This document shows positions 34,800 to 47,196 of a DNA stretch of 64,000 nucleotides, in pieces. The stretch is from Rhyacophila brunnea (lineage: Eukaryota > Arthropoda > Insecta > Trichoptera > Rhyacophilidae). Location: assembly GCA_022495005.1 (NCBI GenBank), contig JAGYXB010000276.1, positions 186,001-250,000 on the forward strand. Direction: 5' to 3'. Positions within the stretch are counted from its first letter, which is position 1. The number at the start of each line of letters is the position of its first letter. The notes beneath the pieces were generated by a model, which ran no database searches, was not told where the DNA came from, and was given only the letters and a program-made list of their open reading frames with translations. A program made the translations under genes and the position numbers.

Positions 34800-35240
34800 A
34801 ACATTTACCAGCCATAGACCACACGACGCGTATGCCACCCTCTTCACAATGGTGGCCACCACGTGATCACATACATTCGCCGGACCATTTTGAAGAGCCA
34901 GTATTACAGAGAGAACGAATCGTTGTTATTGAATAATGCATTGAAAAGTTTGATTTATGAAAATCGAGATGAAATGTGTAACCATTTTTCATACGGACTC
35001 GAAACTGGACCATACTCAAGAGCTCAGGGTAGTCGGTGATTAAATCAACCATAGAGTCAATTGAAGTCAATTTCAAATTTCATAAACGTCCTCCACGAAT
35101 CTCTTTCTTGAGCTCTTTCTCCTTCTCTAGCCGGTCACGCTCAGCCTCTCTGTATCCCTCCTGACGTCTTCCACTCATCTTACCTGAGGCTTTGGGAATG
35201 ACCCAGAGGCCTAGTGCGTATTCTCGTTAATTTAAAAAAA
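34800..35240 (-). other. Unrecognised coding-like segment
   Basis: The minus strand has MSGRRQEGYREAERDRLEKE followed by KELKKEIRGG, a stop, then in the same frame SIDSMVDLITDYPELLSMVQ and FRVRMKNGYTFHLDF. At the low end a third reading gives ANVCDHVVATIVKRV. A donor-like CAG|GTAAGA precedes the first methionine. The charged helix and low stop density look gene-like. I recognise no family and cannot say whether it is a host or transposon relic. Confidence 0.3.
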
Positions 35241-35458
35241 TATATGGAAAGCTCTAAATCTATTGCATTTAACAATAATACGATCTGCCCAGCTTTCATT
35301 TATTGTTCGAAGAGCTTATTAGCATTAGTGCGCATGCACCATCTTTGAAATTTTCCAAAAAAAATATGTACAACTTTATTTCCGAATAACATCGCCTTCT
35401 ATTGATTCTTTATCAAGGTTATTAGCTTTCATACACAGGCAGATCTCATGGTTTCACT

Positions 35459-35971
35459 ACCGATTGCAATACCGGTATTTCAAAACCGGTATCTCAGTAT
35501 TTTTCGATACCAAAATACCGGTTTTAAAAATCAGACAATACTGAAATATAACAAGACTACATTTTTGTCGGATTACGCGATGTCTAGTTTACTTCCGTTG
35601 CCATTAGACGTGTAAGTATAAAAAAGTGCAATAAACTTATAAAACATTAGGTGTAATTGTCTGTGGGGTACATATACATCTAAGAACACTTCTTTATGTA
35701 AATTTATTGAATGATATTTCGAAGACGAAAGTACCAATCATTCAACTATTAAGTATTTGTAAACATCAACACCAGTACCTTATCTTACCTTTACCTATTT
35801 TTAAAGGTTTACATATTATAATATGTACGTATTTAAGAGATTTTTTTATCTATTTATTGGTAGATAATTTTTTCGTATATTTCACGAATAACGGTACTAT
35901 TACTTACCGGTATTCAATAGTAAATACCGAAATACTGGTATTGGTATTTTTATTCGGTATTACAATCCCTA
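35459..35971. mobile_element. hAT MITE family D, copy 2
   Basis: A perfect 8-bp duplication, GTTTCACT, lies at 35451-35458 and 35972-35979. Left end ACCGATTGCAATACCGGT and inverted right end TAGGGATTGTAATACCGA match family D. It is 270 bp shorter than copy 1. Confidence 0.88.
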
Positions 35972-35979
35972 GTTTCACT

Positions 35980-36599
35980 GTTATACAGTACAATTAATAC
36001 CTGGGATCATGTTTAATGGTTTCCGCAGTCTACCGATAAGTTCTAGGTTAAATTATTCTTTCCGGAGATATTGGTTGCTTAGTAATATGTACAAAAGAAC
36101 TTACTAACTAATACTAAATAACAAGTAAGCATTTTTAAATGCAAACCAATTAAATTATCATTGTTTTTTTTATAAAATAACATGGCTACATTAACAAAAT
36201 TGACTGTCCTTTCCTATATTAGTAATAGATGGCCCAGACAATATTTCCCAATTACAAAGCATGCTAAACTGGCATTAACCATGTTATTTAGTGAATATTA
36301 ATATTTCGCGATTGTCAAAGCAAATTTTGATTACGTTCCAGTATAAACTATACGCCGAAATGACAGTTTGGTACTTTTAACAATGCCTATCAGAAATATC
36401 AGTCAATTATTTATTGGCTTCAAATTATCAAAACTAATAATAATTTATTAATATTAATATATTTTATCAAAACAGCAGTTTCAATAATAATTAACAATAA
36501 TGAATATATATATTATTTATTTGAAACATAATTTTAATACAGATTTTTCCGAACACGCCAGTGGAATACTATATTATTATGCACGTTAACGTGATAATT
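35980..36599. other. No gene recognised
   Basis: AT-rich sequence. Confidence 0.35.
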
Positions 36600-36870
36600 T
36601 CAATATCAATTAATTTGACATGACATGAAACATTATAAAGAAAAAAAGTAATAAAAACGATATAAATGAAAATATACAAAGAGAACATAATATAAACATA
36701 CAAAAGCAGTACGTACACAACAGCAGAAGTACACTGAGTTTGTTAAGAAGACCCTATTTTAAGAATTTGTAAAATATCGTCCACCTAAACTCACCCTCAC
36801 GCAAGACGCCAGTGGAATATATCAACACCCGAAGCAATTTGGTTGAATATAGTTATCGCCCTCCCAAGGG
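36600..36870 (-). pseudogene. Jockey-like LINE C-terminus and 3' UTR
   Basis: The minus strand reads VSLGRAITIFNQIASGVDIF and reaches a stop soon after. The following 3' UTR (GGTGAGTTTAGGTGGACGAT) is shared with the plus-strand copy at 49505-49765. The RA...N.IA..VD pattern matches the longer fragment at 39970-40245. Confidence 0.55.
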
Positions 36871-36884
36871 AAACAACAAAAATA

Positions 36885-37115
36885 CGTTGTTCTATGATAA
36901 CGCTGTTTGAAAATTTTGCACAAATTCTCATTTCAATATTAAAGCTTTGATTGCGGCTTATTATGTAAAGCACAATTCACAGTTTAACAAATAATCAATC
37001 CAGACATTCCCGTTCATAAAGAAAAGACCATTCTATATCGAATGGCTATTCAACTGAAAACCTTGAAATTTTGAGTTGTTTCGCTATAGAATATAGAAGT
37101 TGGGTATCGAAATAT
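36885..37115. repeat. Dispersed repeat family U, copy 2
   Basis: Ordered blocks shared with 24085-24400. It lies between a LINE tail and a family A MITE. Confidence 0.55.
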
Positions 37116-37144
37116 ATTAGAGTAGATAGGATTCAATGATTTTT

Positions 37145-37559
37145 ACAACGTTTTTCTAAGGTCGTATTCTTATTTGTCCGGTGGTTGTTTGTCCGGTACA
37201 AATCTTGCAATCGATTTTTACTAACTTCCCGACTAGCTAGACATTTGAAACTTTTCGAATATATCAGAACACGATGCCAATGCATTTTTATAATACTTTT
37301 AGACATATTGAAGTAGAATTGAATTCATTTTTAGTTAATTCTGTTTTGTATGAAAAGTTATTTCGATACCATTATTGGTTGCTAGGGGGTCCTAGCAACT
37401 AAATTATTATAAATAATATATTTTGCGTTACTATGGAAATCAATATGAAATGATATTTCATTATTAAGTATTTCTATCAAGTACAAATTTTTTTGATCGT
37501 TTAATCTAGTCAAGTCAAGTCAAGTTTATATGATTCAACAGAAAATTTAAAAACATTGT
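37145..37559 (+). mobile_element. MITE family A, copy 3
   Basis: ACAACGTTTTTCTAAGGTCG on the left; AAAACATTGT on the right, one base off the family end. It lacks the central palindrome half found in copies 1 and 2. Confidence 0.75.
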
Positions 37560-38571
37560 ATATAAAAAGTTATTTTTATCTTGTAATTATTAAACTCTTT
37601 TCGCTGGCGGAACCGCTGAAGCATTTTCTAAATTCTAATTGATTTAAATTTTGTTCTCTTCCAAATTGATTCATTTTATAATGTACAATCTCTATAATTT
37701 TATACTTATCAAGAATATTTTTAAGATTTCTTATTATTTTCTTAATTAATTATTCTATGCTATTTGTACATTTTCCATTGGTAAGTGTGTATACATAGTG
37801 TAATATGATGCTGAATGGCGAAACTCGGGTTGAGAAAAAAAGCAATACAACTTGTAAAAATATAATATCTTAATTAATTAGATTTTTTTACAACAGAATC
37901 AGAGACTGCAAAGTTGTGGCATGAAAATAAAATATACTTTTAAATTTTGTCTAATCCATAATGTAGCAATTAATTATTTTGTAGGTAGGTATTTTGGTTT
38001 CAATATTTGGTTGCAGTAAAAGTTTTTGAGGGAATACTGCACCATGTCATTTGAATGTGTAAAACTTTTCAGATGTAAACAGCACTATGTAAAGAAAACA
38101 TCATTTATTTTGGGAAACAAGTGCATTTTCTTTTAAATTTTCCTTGAATATCGTAGAAAAATACCTCAAGTATGACTAAATCAAGTATCATAACAAGTAG
38201 TATAAGAGAACCATTGGTATTCTATCAAAAACTTCATGAAAAAACTTTAAACAGCCATTGTGAAAAAGTGAGATTTTTGACATAGTGTAGTTTACCTCCC
38301 ACGTACAAACTTTCAAATAAGTATACAAATTACGAATATGTAAAGAAAAAATGTAAACGGAGAAAATCGGTAGGTCTGTAGCCGGAGGACATCTTGGTTG
38401 ACGAAAGATACTTAAATAAGGTACCCACTGTGACACAAGGATTTATGTTAGTTTACGGCGAATGGCAGGAAACTTGATATGATTTCGACTCGAGGGGGTT
38501 GGTAATTGATAATAAGTACCTACTTCGTTTACGGTCAGAGCCTACCAAGCACATTTATTTCCGTACTAACG
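37560..38571. other. No gene; one K-family scrap
   Basis: 37794-37850 holds TGCTGAATGGCGAAACTCGG, an end fragment of repeat K. The rest is AT-rich and unrecognised. Confidence 0.4.
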
Positions 38572-38815
38572 CCCACGAAGGCCAATGCGGCTTAGGCGTC
38601 GCCTTATAATGCTTATAATGTCTTGGGTACCAGGTTCGAATCCTGGGTCTGGCAAATATACAATATTATATTGTTTTAAATTTGCATTTGGAGAATGGGC
38701 GTAATAGGTTAAGCAGGTGGCTAACATCAATTTATTGTAAAAACAACAATCTTTTAATACAAACCTCCATTATATGGAAACCCATATTATGATCTTACTA
38801 AGAATGGAAATGGTC
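38572..38815 (+). mobile_element. tRNA-SINE family I, copy 3
   Basis: The only family I copy on the plus strand. The B box GGTTCGAATCC is perfect and followed by TGGGTCTGGCAA. The A-box half is mutated (GGCCAATGCGGCTTAGGCG). The body and GGAAATGGTC tail are present. Confidence 0.75.
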
Positions 38816-39754
38816 AAAAAAACGACAATTCACATTTATAAGATAATTAAACACGGTTATGGAATTTATTTTTAAAGAGGCTCGAGATGACAACATAATC
38901 TTTCACCTAAAACAAAACAAGCTTGAGGAAGTTTTAAGTGGAATGCTTGTTCGTGTTAACATGGACTCAGGACAACTGATTTTTCACCCCTTCTCAGGTA
39001 TATGAACTCGAAATGCATATGTCATTCACTTTTTCCATAAGGCACTGTCTTGTTAAAACGTTGTGAATTTTAAACAAAAATAAAACTAACTCTGATTCAT
39101 CAATAAAATGTTTTTCAAATTCAGTTAATATTAACAAGCATCATCTATAATTTTTGAGAAATTCGCTGTCTTAAAATAAAGGCTAGTTAGCACATTATAT
39201 ACATCATTTCAAATCGATAGTAATGTATTTTTCCATTAAGTGTATTTCTGAAGTCTTATTGTTAATACAATAAATATATATTTACCGTCAATTTTCCATT
39301 GAAAACTGACAGTAAATTTAAATTAAATCTACCTATCTAAATGTTTCAACGTTATTATTTTATCAATCTCAATTTTAGGAAAAATCTTTTATGTAGAATT
39401 TTCCACCATAACTATATTTGTTTGTTTGTGAATCAACATTTAACACACCTCATATAATTTCAGGTAATTTTAAGAGCCTTCATTTCCCCTCTCCTCTCTT
39501 GTTTGTAGGCTGTTTATCATTTTTCTTTTTTCATTTTCCTGCCTAAATAATGTGTTTCATTTACAAACGAATTCCGCTCATGGCAACTAAACATATTTCA
39601 AGCCCAAAAAGCTGACTTTTAACACAGTGAATTCTAACAATATTATTTTTATGTTCATTTTGTGTTGTATTTAGACACACGTTACCTTTGTGGTGGATAA
39701 TTGCTACGATACAAGTAATTTGATGGTTAAATTGCGCGTAAAATGTTATTTATT
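38816..39754. other. No gene recognised
   Basis: AT-rich sequence without recognised repeats. Confidence 0.35.
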
Positions 39755-40250
39755 TAAAATATTTTCTGCATAATTCAATTCAATTTTTTTAACATATTGT
39801 GGACATTACAAATTATAAGTTTAAGACATTCACAACATGACATTTAGAAACAAAGAAATATAAAACAGTATTACATACAAAAAGAAATAGATCAGTATAG
39901 AGATAGATAGTAAGTTATTAAACAGTAGAAATGTGTACATACAAAAAATATAAATTAAGTCTCACTCTACATCATATCAACACCCGAAGCAATGTCGTTG
40001 AACATAGTTATCGCCCTCCCAATTGGCATTACCAGTGGCAGGTTGGCTCTGCACCTTGGGAGAATAAACAACTGATGTTCTTTATTTCTAAGATAGTTAT
40101 CAGGGACACACAGGTCAACACTGCCCAGAATAGCAGAGTTCTCATTATAACCATTAAGTACAATATCTCCAACAGCCTATATAGAACTACTGCTAGACGA
40201 TGGACTCCCTTATCTCCTTCCAATCTTCTCGATCCCTAGTTGTTCTCTGT
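39755..40250 (-). pseudogene. Jockey-like LINE C-terminal fragment with 3' UTR
   Basis: The minus strand reads DLCVPDNYLRNKEHQLFILP, then RCRANLPLVMPIGRAI, then FNDIASGVDMM and a TAG. The LR...H.LF.LPR.R.NL...P..RA....N.IA pattern is one I associate with the last part of ORF2 in Jockey/CR1-like LINEs. About 240 bp of AT-rich 3' UTR follow. Confidence 0.6.
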
Positions 40251-40515
40251 CACATACTTCCACCAAACTGTATGAGTTAGTTGATCTAGCGAATTTTGCT
40301 AGTGTGGTATTTTTTTTATTAAATTACAAATTCTTAACTGAGGTTTACTTAGTTATACAACATGATATCTGCATACCGTAATCTTTCGACTTCCAGTTAC
40401 TTTTCACCAGACAGGCAGAGTAGCGAAACGAGATTTCAATGTGAGAGAAATAGTGGTGGCGTTTTCACAGTTTCGTTGTTCCTGCTTCACAAACACGTTA
40501 CTACTGTCATATATA

Positions 40516-41142
40516 GGGATTCCAATACCGGGATCCCGAACTATTTTCGATACCTATGAATCCCGGGATTGATAAACATAATCCCAAAACTTTCGGGATT
40601 GATTTTTTATCAATTTTTATGGAAAATAAAATAAAAACTAAAATATAACAGAAAAAAATACTTTTAATAACAAATAACTACATTAGAAATAAACTGAGTT
40701 TGAATGAAGTTTGATTTATACACATGTTTAAGTTGCCGATTCATTTTATTTTTTCACATAAATTAATAAAAATGAGAAAGATTGGAAAAAACAATGCTTC
40801 GCACTATTAACAAAGTAATTCCACCATGATCTGATACGTTTTACGGCAGTTTCATATTTGGTTGACTAATTAGATTTATGAAGCGGAAAGGCCATGAGTA
40901 CACCATGATTTGCTTTACTATTTTAAATCTCGCTAACCCATTCATTAAGTCTATATTACTTTCAGAAACAGCAATCTCATATTAAATTCACATTATTATT
41001 TATATTACAATATTATTTAATCCACTAAACTTATGTATTTCCAAGATTGAACGTATACAATATTAACAATAAATGTCTTAAATAGTATAAATTATACTAG
41101 ATTTATTTTTGACCGATTTTATCAATGTTATTTGTAAATATA
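40516..41142 (+). mobile_element. hAT MITE family C, copy 1, right end lost
   Basis: Starts TAGGGATTCCAATACCGGGA and follows the reverse complement of 59427-60171 through to GTAAATATAAA, where similarity stops. The opposite TIR is missing, so this copy is truncated or was replaced at its right border. Confidence 0.7.
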
Positions 41143-41230
41143 AAATAGATATATCTAAAATCGTGGTTAAATACTGTTCGTTTGTATAATCATGAAGAAA
41201 GTGCCAATAGTTCGACAACTTTCTTCTTTT

Positions 41231-41398
41231 GACCATGTCCGATCCTAATAGGATCATATGGGCCCCCACAGAGTAGAGGTTTGTATTAACAGATTTTGTT
41301 TTTTTACGAGAAATGGATGTCAGCCACTTGCTCAACCTATTAGGTCCATACCCCACTGCCTTATAGTCCAACGCTTAAGCCGCGCGGCCACCGTGGGT
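41231..41398 (-). mobile_element. tRNA-SINE family I, copy 4, B box deleted
   Basis: The body and A-box half of the head are intact (inverse of TGGCCGCGCGGCTTAAGCG). About 70 bp, including the B box, are missing between GGTCCATACCC and CACTGCCTTATAG. Without a B box it could not be transcribed by pol III. Confidence 0.75.
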
Positions 41399-41986
41399 GT
41401 TGATTGATACTTTGTGCTATATTGATACGACTACTAGGTATTTGTAAACATCAGCATCTCTTAAAAGTTTACATATAAAATATATTAAGTATATACCAAC
41501 CTATTTAAATATTTTTGCTATACAATATTTATATTAATCATGTAGTATTTTTTGTATTATAATATTTATTTTTAGTATCAACAATTAATAGCTACAACAT
41601 AATATATTCTAGAAAATACTTTTATCATGAAATGGATAATAATAAAAATAGTCTGTAGTAAAACAAATATAGTATAGAAAGTCTGCATAATTAATGGAGG
41701 GCCGATTCTGAGTTGTTAAAGAAAATAAGAGAAGAAAAACAATCGGATGTTTTCTTTTCACAGACAAAACATAGAAAAACGCAAAAATCCATCGATAAAA
41801 AGTCCATTTATTATTTTCGCCCGAACAAACGGCTCGAAGCCAGCCTTTGTTATTTCAATAATTCTCATCAATTCAGATCGTTTCATTTTTGTTTCAATGA
41901 AAAAGTGGTTTTTCTTTTCAATGTTCTATTATTTCAATTATAATGCATTTTCAGTACACTAAACGCTGTGTACCTACGTACCTGAA
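41399..41986. other. No gene recognised
   Basis: AT-rich sequence. Two overlapping short open frames at 41713-41962 have no recognisable motif. Confidence 0.35.
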
Positions 41987-42536
41987 AGTGGAGGTAGGTT
42001 GCTAAGATCCGCCATAAATAGTGCACATTCTTCTTTGTTAGTATTGCGTATTTGTTTTTATTGAACTGAGATTACAATTTACAGATGGAGTTTATTAGTT
42101 TTTTTAAATTCAATTTATTAAAACCTGCGAAAACCATGCCATAATAAATAATTGTCAAAAAATACTCATCTATCTATAAAATATCTAAAATTATGCGATC
42201 GAATCATACATAAGTTTGGATATTTTATAGATATAATAATATTTAGTTTTGTTTAGGTAGGGCTTAATGAATTTAAAAAATGAACCAACAATATGTGTAA
42301 ATGTATCCAACAAAAACCATTATTATGTAATAAAAAAGTATGCACAATTTTTTTGTTTCACCCAAAATACACCAAAACTATTATGGTTTGGTTTAGGCAG
42401 GGTTTCATTGATTTAAAAAAACTAACCAACGCCGTCTGTAAATTGTAGTCTTAGTTCAATAAAAACAATTAATACATATAGCTAACAAAGTTTAATGTGC
42501 ACTATTTATGAGGGATCTTAATAGCCAACCTCCACC
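41987..42536. mobile_element. Fold-back element X with about 125-bp arms
   Basis: The arm 41987-42110 is inverted at 42408-42536, sharing CATAAATAGTGCACATT, TTTTTATTGAACT and ACAATTTACAGA. The loop adds a direct repeat: TTTAGGTAGGGCTTAATGAA near 42251 against TTTAGGCAGGGTTTCATTGA near 42392. It is non-coding. Superfamily unknown. Confidence 0.7.
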
Positions 42537-42809
42537 CTTCGCTACTAGTACCTTTACATATTTTAAAAATATACTAAGTACAAAAAAAATTGACACAGAA
42601 ATACGTACGAAATATTTTGTGTTTTAAACATATAGTGATATCAATTAACGTAATAAATGGCTAAATCCACCATCAAACATCCTATTATCGACAGAATTAG
42701 GCATACACATATAATATTAACTCGCTATCATGTTTGTCAATTCAAAACCAAACGATTGAAAAATGCTAGATCAGTATCCTTGTCCGACACAACACAACAA
42801 AATAATACT

Positions 42810-42905
42810 ATGAACACGTACCTACATCCCATTGTCACTTGTCACTTCATCCGCTTAGTGACCTCTATCACATCGCGTACTCTTGCCTGCTTCCTTATCC
42901 ATTGG
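42810..42905 (-). pseudogene. Short LINE reverse-transcriptase scrap
   Basis: The minus strand reads IRKQARVRDVIEVTKRMK and then a stop where W is expected. This resembles the IR.RT.V.DVIE.I..LKW.WAGH box of RTE-like LINEs. Only about 30 codons are visible. Confidence 0.45.
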
Positions 42906-43000
42906 TTATTTTGTAGTCATTTCGCGTTATTCCCGACATGCACCTTTCTCTACCACGATGTGCTACTCGTAATTTTTTAAATTTCTCTTACATTAAGGGT

Positions 43001-43425
43001 CATATTTCACATGCATATGTGAGCAAAATGGGCCCCACAAGGGGGTGGCTCACAGGGCTCTAGCCTGGGGGCCCGGCGTCACGAGTAGACCAGATAACTG
43101 AGATAAACACGGATCACAAATTTGCTCTAATAGTAAAAGCGCTCTTTTATGTCAATATTATTAATAATCAAAAATATTTGGTTGTACGATGCAATATTTA
43201 ACTGTTTGCTGATACTCGACAACTCCATAATTCTAATAGATTTATATTAAAAATACAAAAAATCACTAAAAATACACCTTAATTTTACCGCGTACGCGTA
43301 TACCATTTGGAAAACTCTACTACAATGCGTCACACTGCCTTTACCCTTAGCGATAGGTAGGGGGACCACCAAACATCCTAGTCTGGAGGCCCGCTTCAGG
43401 ATATGGGTACCATGGTGAGCACACA
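43001..43425. repeat. Dispersed repeat family O, copy 2
   Basis: Longer than copy 1 at the left, with GGGCCCCACAAGGGGGTGGC and GGGGGCCCGGCG. It ends in GGAGGCCCGCTTCAGGATAT. The GGGGCCC-rich ends suggest worn inverted termini. Confidence 0.6.
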
Positions 43426-44733
43426 TCGGTCGAAGACTTTACGCTTACGAGATAATGGGATGAAAAGCGATCCTCATCTATGGTTATAAAATCGAGTGAG
43501 TCAACAACTACGTTTATATTCGACAACAAATTTAATGACAATTAATTGATAGCTAGTATAACCAAAATTGGAATACAGTGCATTTTAAGTACCTGAAACT
43601 ATAATTTATTTTCAAATGTGACTTCCTACTATTGTGCTTTAGTTGTAATAACATACAATAAAATGTAGTAGTTACTTATTCCACATTATTTAATAAAGAT
43701 CAAGAACAGTTTCGTCCACTTTAATTAGACATTATCAACTGAATTTGAACTTGAAATTGAACCAAACGAAACCGGTCTTGATCAGAGGCGTGGGAAAGAG
43801 ATTTTCTTAAGATTGGCCAAGAATACTGTATTGAATTACAGTAACTACTGGAGAAGTAGTTACTGTAATTTGGTTCAAAAGAAGAAGATGCAATATATAT
43901 TTAAAAAAATCATAATACAATTCATTCAAGATTTTACGACACTACATGCACGTATATAATGTCCGTGTCAACACCTAAGTATACTTTCGTAAAATTATAT
44001 ATTATGCGACTATAAACAGATACTTAGAACCTATAAATAAATGTCTCCTGTATAGAAAAAGTGTACCTACAATGAAGTCTTTACTATGTAAAGCAAAAAC
44101 TTTAAGTTTTCTATTGATCTTCACACAGCGTGAATGACAAATTGCAGACACGCTTCAAAACTACAACTTTATGCTGAAACTTATGATTTATTTATGAAAC
44201 TAAAATAAAAAACTGCTGAAAAACGGAGGTGATAGTTTTCAAAACTCATCTAGACAAAGAATATTTTTGCAAGCCATCAAAATCATCGAGAGAAAACTTT
44301 CAATCAATATGCCATTTTTTGCGATTGCGATGCAGCGAACATAGATTCAAATTCTTAGAAAAAAATTTCATCAAGTAAAATAAAAAGCTGCGAAAAGTTT
44401 GCAAATTACCGAAAGCTTTAGAAAGCTTGCAGCTACATCAGAGCTTTTCGTGCCGCCTGAGAATTTAGTATTGTTTCATATAAATGTGAGGTGTTAATTA
44501 TTAATTACGTAAAATATGATTATTTTATTGAATATCAAGTAAAAAATATCAAGGGACATTATTTTAATTCTTTGGTACCAACGTATTGAAAGTATTGGGT
44601 AAGGTGCCTAAGGTAAAAATGCTTTGCTGGACACGCATGACTACGTGCAACAAATGCTTTGAAAAAATCTCACCGTGACTTCCTGACATCCTGGAAGGCT
44701 GCTAAATACTATTCACGGTATGTATACTAATAT
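43426..44733. other. No gene; one strong hairpin
   Basis: At 43835-43868 two perfect 15-base arms (ATTACAGTAACTACT and its inverse) flank a 4-base loop. The rest is unremarkable AT-rich DNA. Confidence 0.5.
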
Positions 44734-44968
44734 ATGTGTCGAAAGCTCAGCCAAGTCCATAATAGGAGAAAAACAGCTTTTTGTTTTCTCAAATACAGTC
44801 ACAAGGGTGAAAGTTTATATTATTTCGAGTATAAAATATTTAAAATTAATAAATTCCACATATTGATAATGCAGAAATGTCAGAAAGCAGTAGTTCTTTA
44901 GCAATTCACAAAAAATTCCAAAAATACCTGAAGGTGGACTTGGCTGATTTTGAAATGTAGTGACACAT
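44734..44968. mobile_element. MITE family R, copy 2
   Basis: ATGTGTC...CAGCCAAGTCC on the left is inverted as GGACTTGGCTG...GACACAT on the right. The interior is the reverse complement of the copy at 1616-1864. It is non-coding, about 235 bp. Confidence 0.7.
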
Positions 44969-45078
44969 GTAATGAAGTTACGGAATGCTGGCATAGAGAA
45001 TACGTATGAGACTTAAAAACTATCAATATATTTTACCTTAAAATTAGACATGGAAAATTATTGGCAATTAATTAATAC

Positions 45079-45225
45079 CTTCGAAATGTGGTGTTGGCGC
45101 TAAATGCTTCGCATTTCTTGGATAAAACACAGGACGAACCAGTCAATCATCCAGAGACTTCAGATAAAGCCCTCTACAATATGTCTGGGACATATTCTTC
45201 AGTTTTTGGGTATAAAGCAGCCATG
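45079..45225 (+). pseudogene. LINE RT scrap (late part)
   Basis: Corresponds to 34164-34310 of the LINE at 33.7 kb: TTCGAAATGTGGTGTTGGCG through CAGTCAATCATCCAGAGACT. It is truncated on both sides. Confidence 0.7.
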
Positions 45226-45324
45226 TCTGATTTTTAAGAAACTCTATATTTTATGTAATTATTTTAAAATTGCTTACTTCATAATAAACAACCTCAGATT
45301 CGCTTGAGATACCACGCAAATCGC

Positions 45325-45465
45325 TGCTGATGAAAGAGAACTCACAGAACAACTACACCGGGTAGAGGAAGAGATTCGCAAATACGGCCTCCTTATTAAT
45401 ACTTTGGACGCTGAAGACGCACATGCGCGTAATGGCCAGGCGGCCGATCGATGTAATTAAAGTGC
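45325..45465 (+). pseudogene. LINE RT scrap (early part), out of order
   Basis: Corresponds to 33768-33850 (GATGAAAGAGAACTCACAGA to GGCCTCCTTATTAATA), then jumps to the WTLK box (TGGACGCTGAAG), so it has an internal deletion. It lies downstream of a piece that belongs after it. Confidence 0.68.
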
Positions 45466-45555
45466 ATTTCAAATGTGCTAATTAAAAAGTCATTATCTAC
45501 TCAGCAGCGAATGCGTTAATAGAAATAATACAAAGTTAATGATATTAATAATATC

Positions 45556-45935
45556 AACCGATTCCATTTGAGTCGTTTTTTGCAAGCCGCGTTTTGCCTT
45601 TCGGGATCTTCAGACGCAGTGTACACTCGCCTTAGGCAAACATACACTGACAACGAACACTCTTAACTCTAGGTTATATAATAAATCAATACAATAAAGT
45701 AGGAAAGTAGAATAAATCAATACAAAAAATCCACTACCTACCTATCAAGCCAAGGGAAAAAAATATACAACAAACAAATTATGAATAGTTGAAGTAATTA
45801 GAAAAAACCCATATCTGATTAATAATAATACACTCGATAAGCATATTATAATAAATCGTCAAAGCCTAATAATAGATCATTAGTACTTATAAACAATAAA
45901 AATACTACACTCAAGAGGTGTAAATCGTCAATTCT
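45556..45935. repeat. Family K, copy 2
   Basis: Starts at the K end TTGAGTCGTTTTTTGCAAGC and runs through ACTCGATAAGCATATTATAA and ACTACACTCAAGAGGTG, matching 26090-26160 inverted. It lies between two LINE scraps. Confidence 0.6.
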
Positions 45936-46109
45936 AGGAACAATGGTAACGTATTGGAAATTAATGGAGTTAACTAATGAGATACTGGTCTTTAAAAGTC
46001 ATTAGTTAAACAACCAATACTCAATATACTCCTATCTAGTAGGTACCTACTTTTACATTATATATTTTTTTAAATAATATCATTTTTTTTAGTATACATA
46101 ATATAAACT

Positions 46110-46245
46110 CAAAAGCCCTGAGAGAAGTAGAGGATCGAGAGGGATGGAAAGCTTTGATTGCTCAAAAGATGACAACATTTCAAGGTGCTCATGATCCTCA
46201 GCCGTACGGGATCGACCAAGAAGGAAAAAAATATAAATGATATAA
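46110..46245 (+). pseudogene. LINE 3' end scrap
   Basis: Matches 34440-34560: CCCTGAGA, GAGGATCGAGAGGGATGGAA, GCTCAAAAGATG, GATCCTCAGCC and GACCAAGAAG. Together with the two scraps upstream it shows one LINE family broken into three pieces. Confidence 0.7.
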
Positions 46246-46249
46246 GTAT

Positions 46250-47196
46250 TTCGGTCACTACAACCTTGAACACTTGAACCAAGAACGAAAATTTTATCTA
46301 ACAATCCAATATGATGCTGAAAAATAAGTAGAGAAAAAATCAAGAATATCACGAGTTTTCGGGAATATCGAAAAACTTTAAGCCAAGCCGCGGAGAAAGC
46401 TGCCAATGGTCAAAAATCAGTTAGGACATAGTACCTACTCGGTCATGAAGTCTCAATAAAGCGGACTAAACTATACTAAATTTAAAATGATCAATTCACA
46501 ATCGATGCTATGTAGTTTGTGTTTCAGAAAAGCTTCTAAACGAAGCTTTGAATGATGTGATTATTCCGTCAAGTTGTTGCGTACGTTTGCAGCTTTCAAA
46601 GGTTACTTTTACGTATAAAGCTTTGACAACATGTTTGCCTTGCATCACTTCTGCTGAGGTTGCTCCAATGATATTCAATCTATCAAAATACAGTATCGCC
46701 AAAATAATGCGGGCTATAATAGTCTCGTATAGAACATTGTGTAGCTACCGCACTTTTTGCTGGTGTATTTTATCGCTAACGTCAGCACTCGCCGTGTGGC
46801 AAACAGTAAAAAATGAGCAAAATTCGGGGGAAAAACACAACGCATTCGTTCGATGGATGCATTATTAATTACTCTACCCTTTGACTGAGCACCAAATTCG
46901 AGCTGCATTCAATGACAGCTTTTAGTGTACTCCATTTTCTGTGAGTTCAGTCATTGTTTGAAACAAATTACTGTCAGCAGTAAACATACCATTGTTTATA
47001 AACTTTGTATCTGAACTGTAGCAGAACTGTAGTTACTTTTTTACTATTCTGGCTACATATTATAGTAGAAACAAATCTAAAATTAATTAATAATTAATAT
47101 AATATATATATATATATTTAAAAACAATATTCACTGTAAATAATTATATCATAATACCTATAATAAGGCTTACCATAATTATGAAACTCTAAACTG
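46250..47196. other. No gene recognised
   Basis: 46500-46910 is less AT-rich and open in short frames on both strands. None resembles a family I know. Confidence 0.3.

Noticed and set aside
46508..46908. Two adjoining minus-strand open frames as a gene
   Set aside because: Different frames, no recognisable domain and no splice signals linking them.
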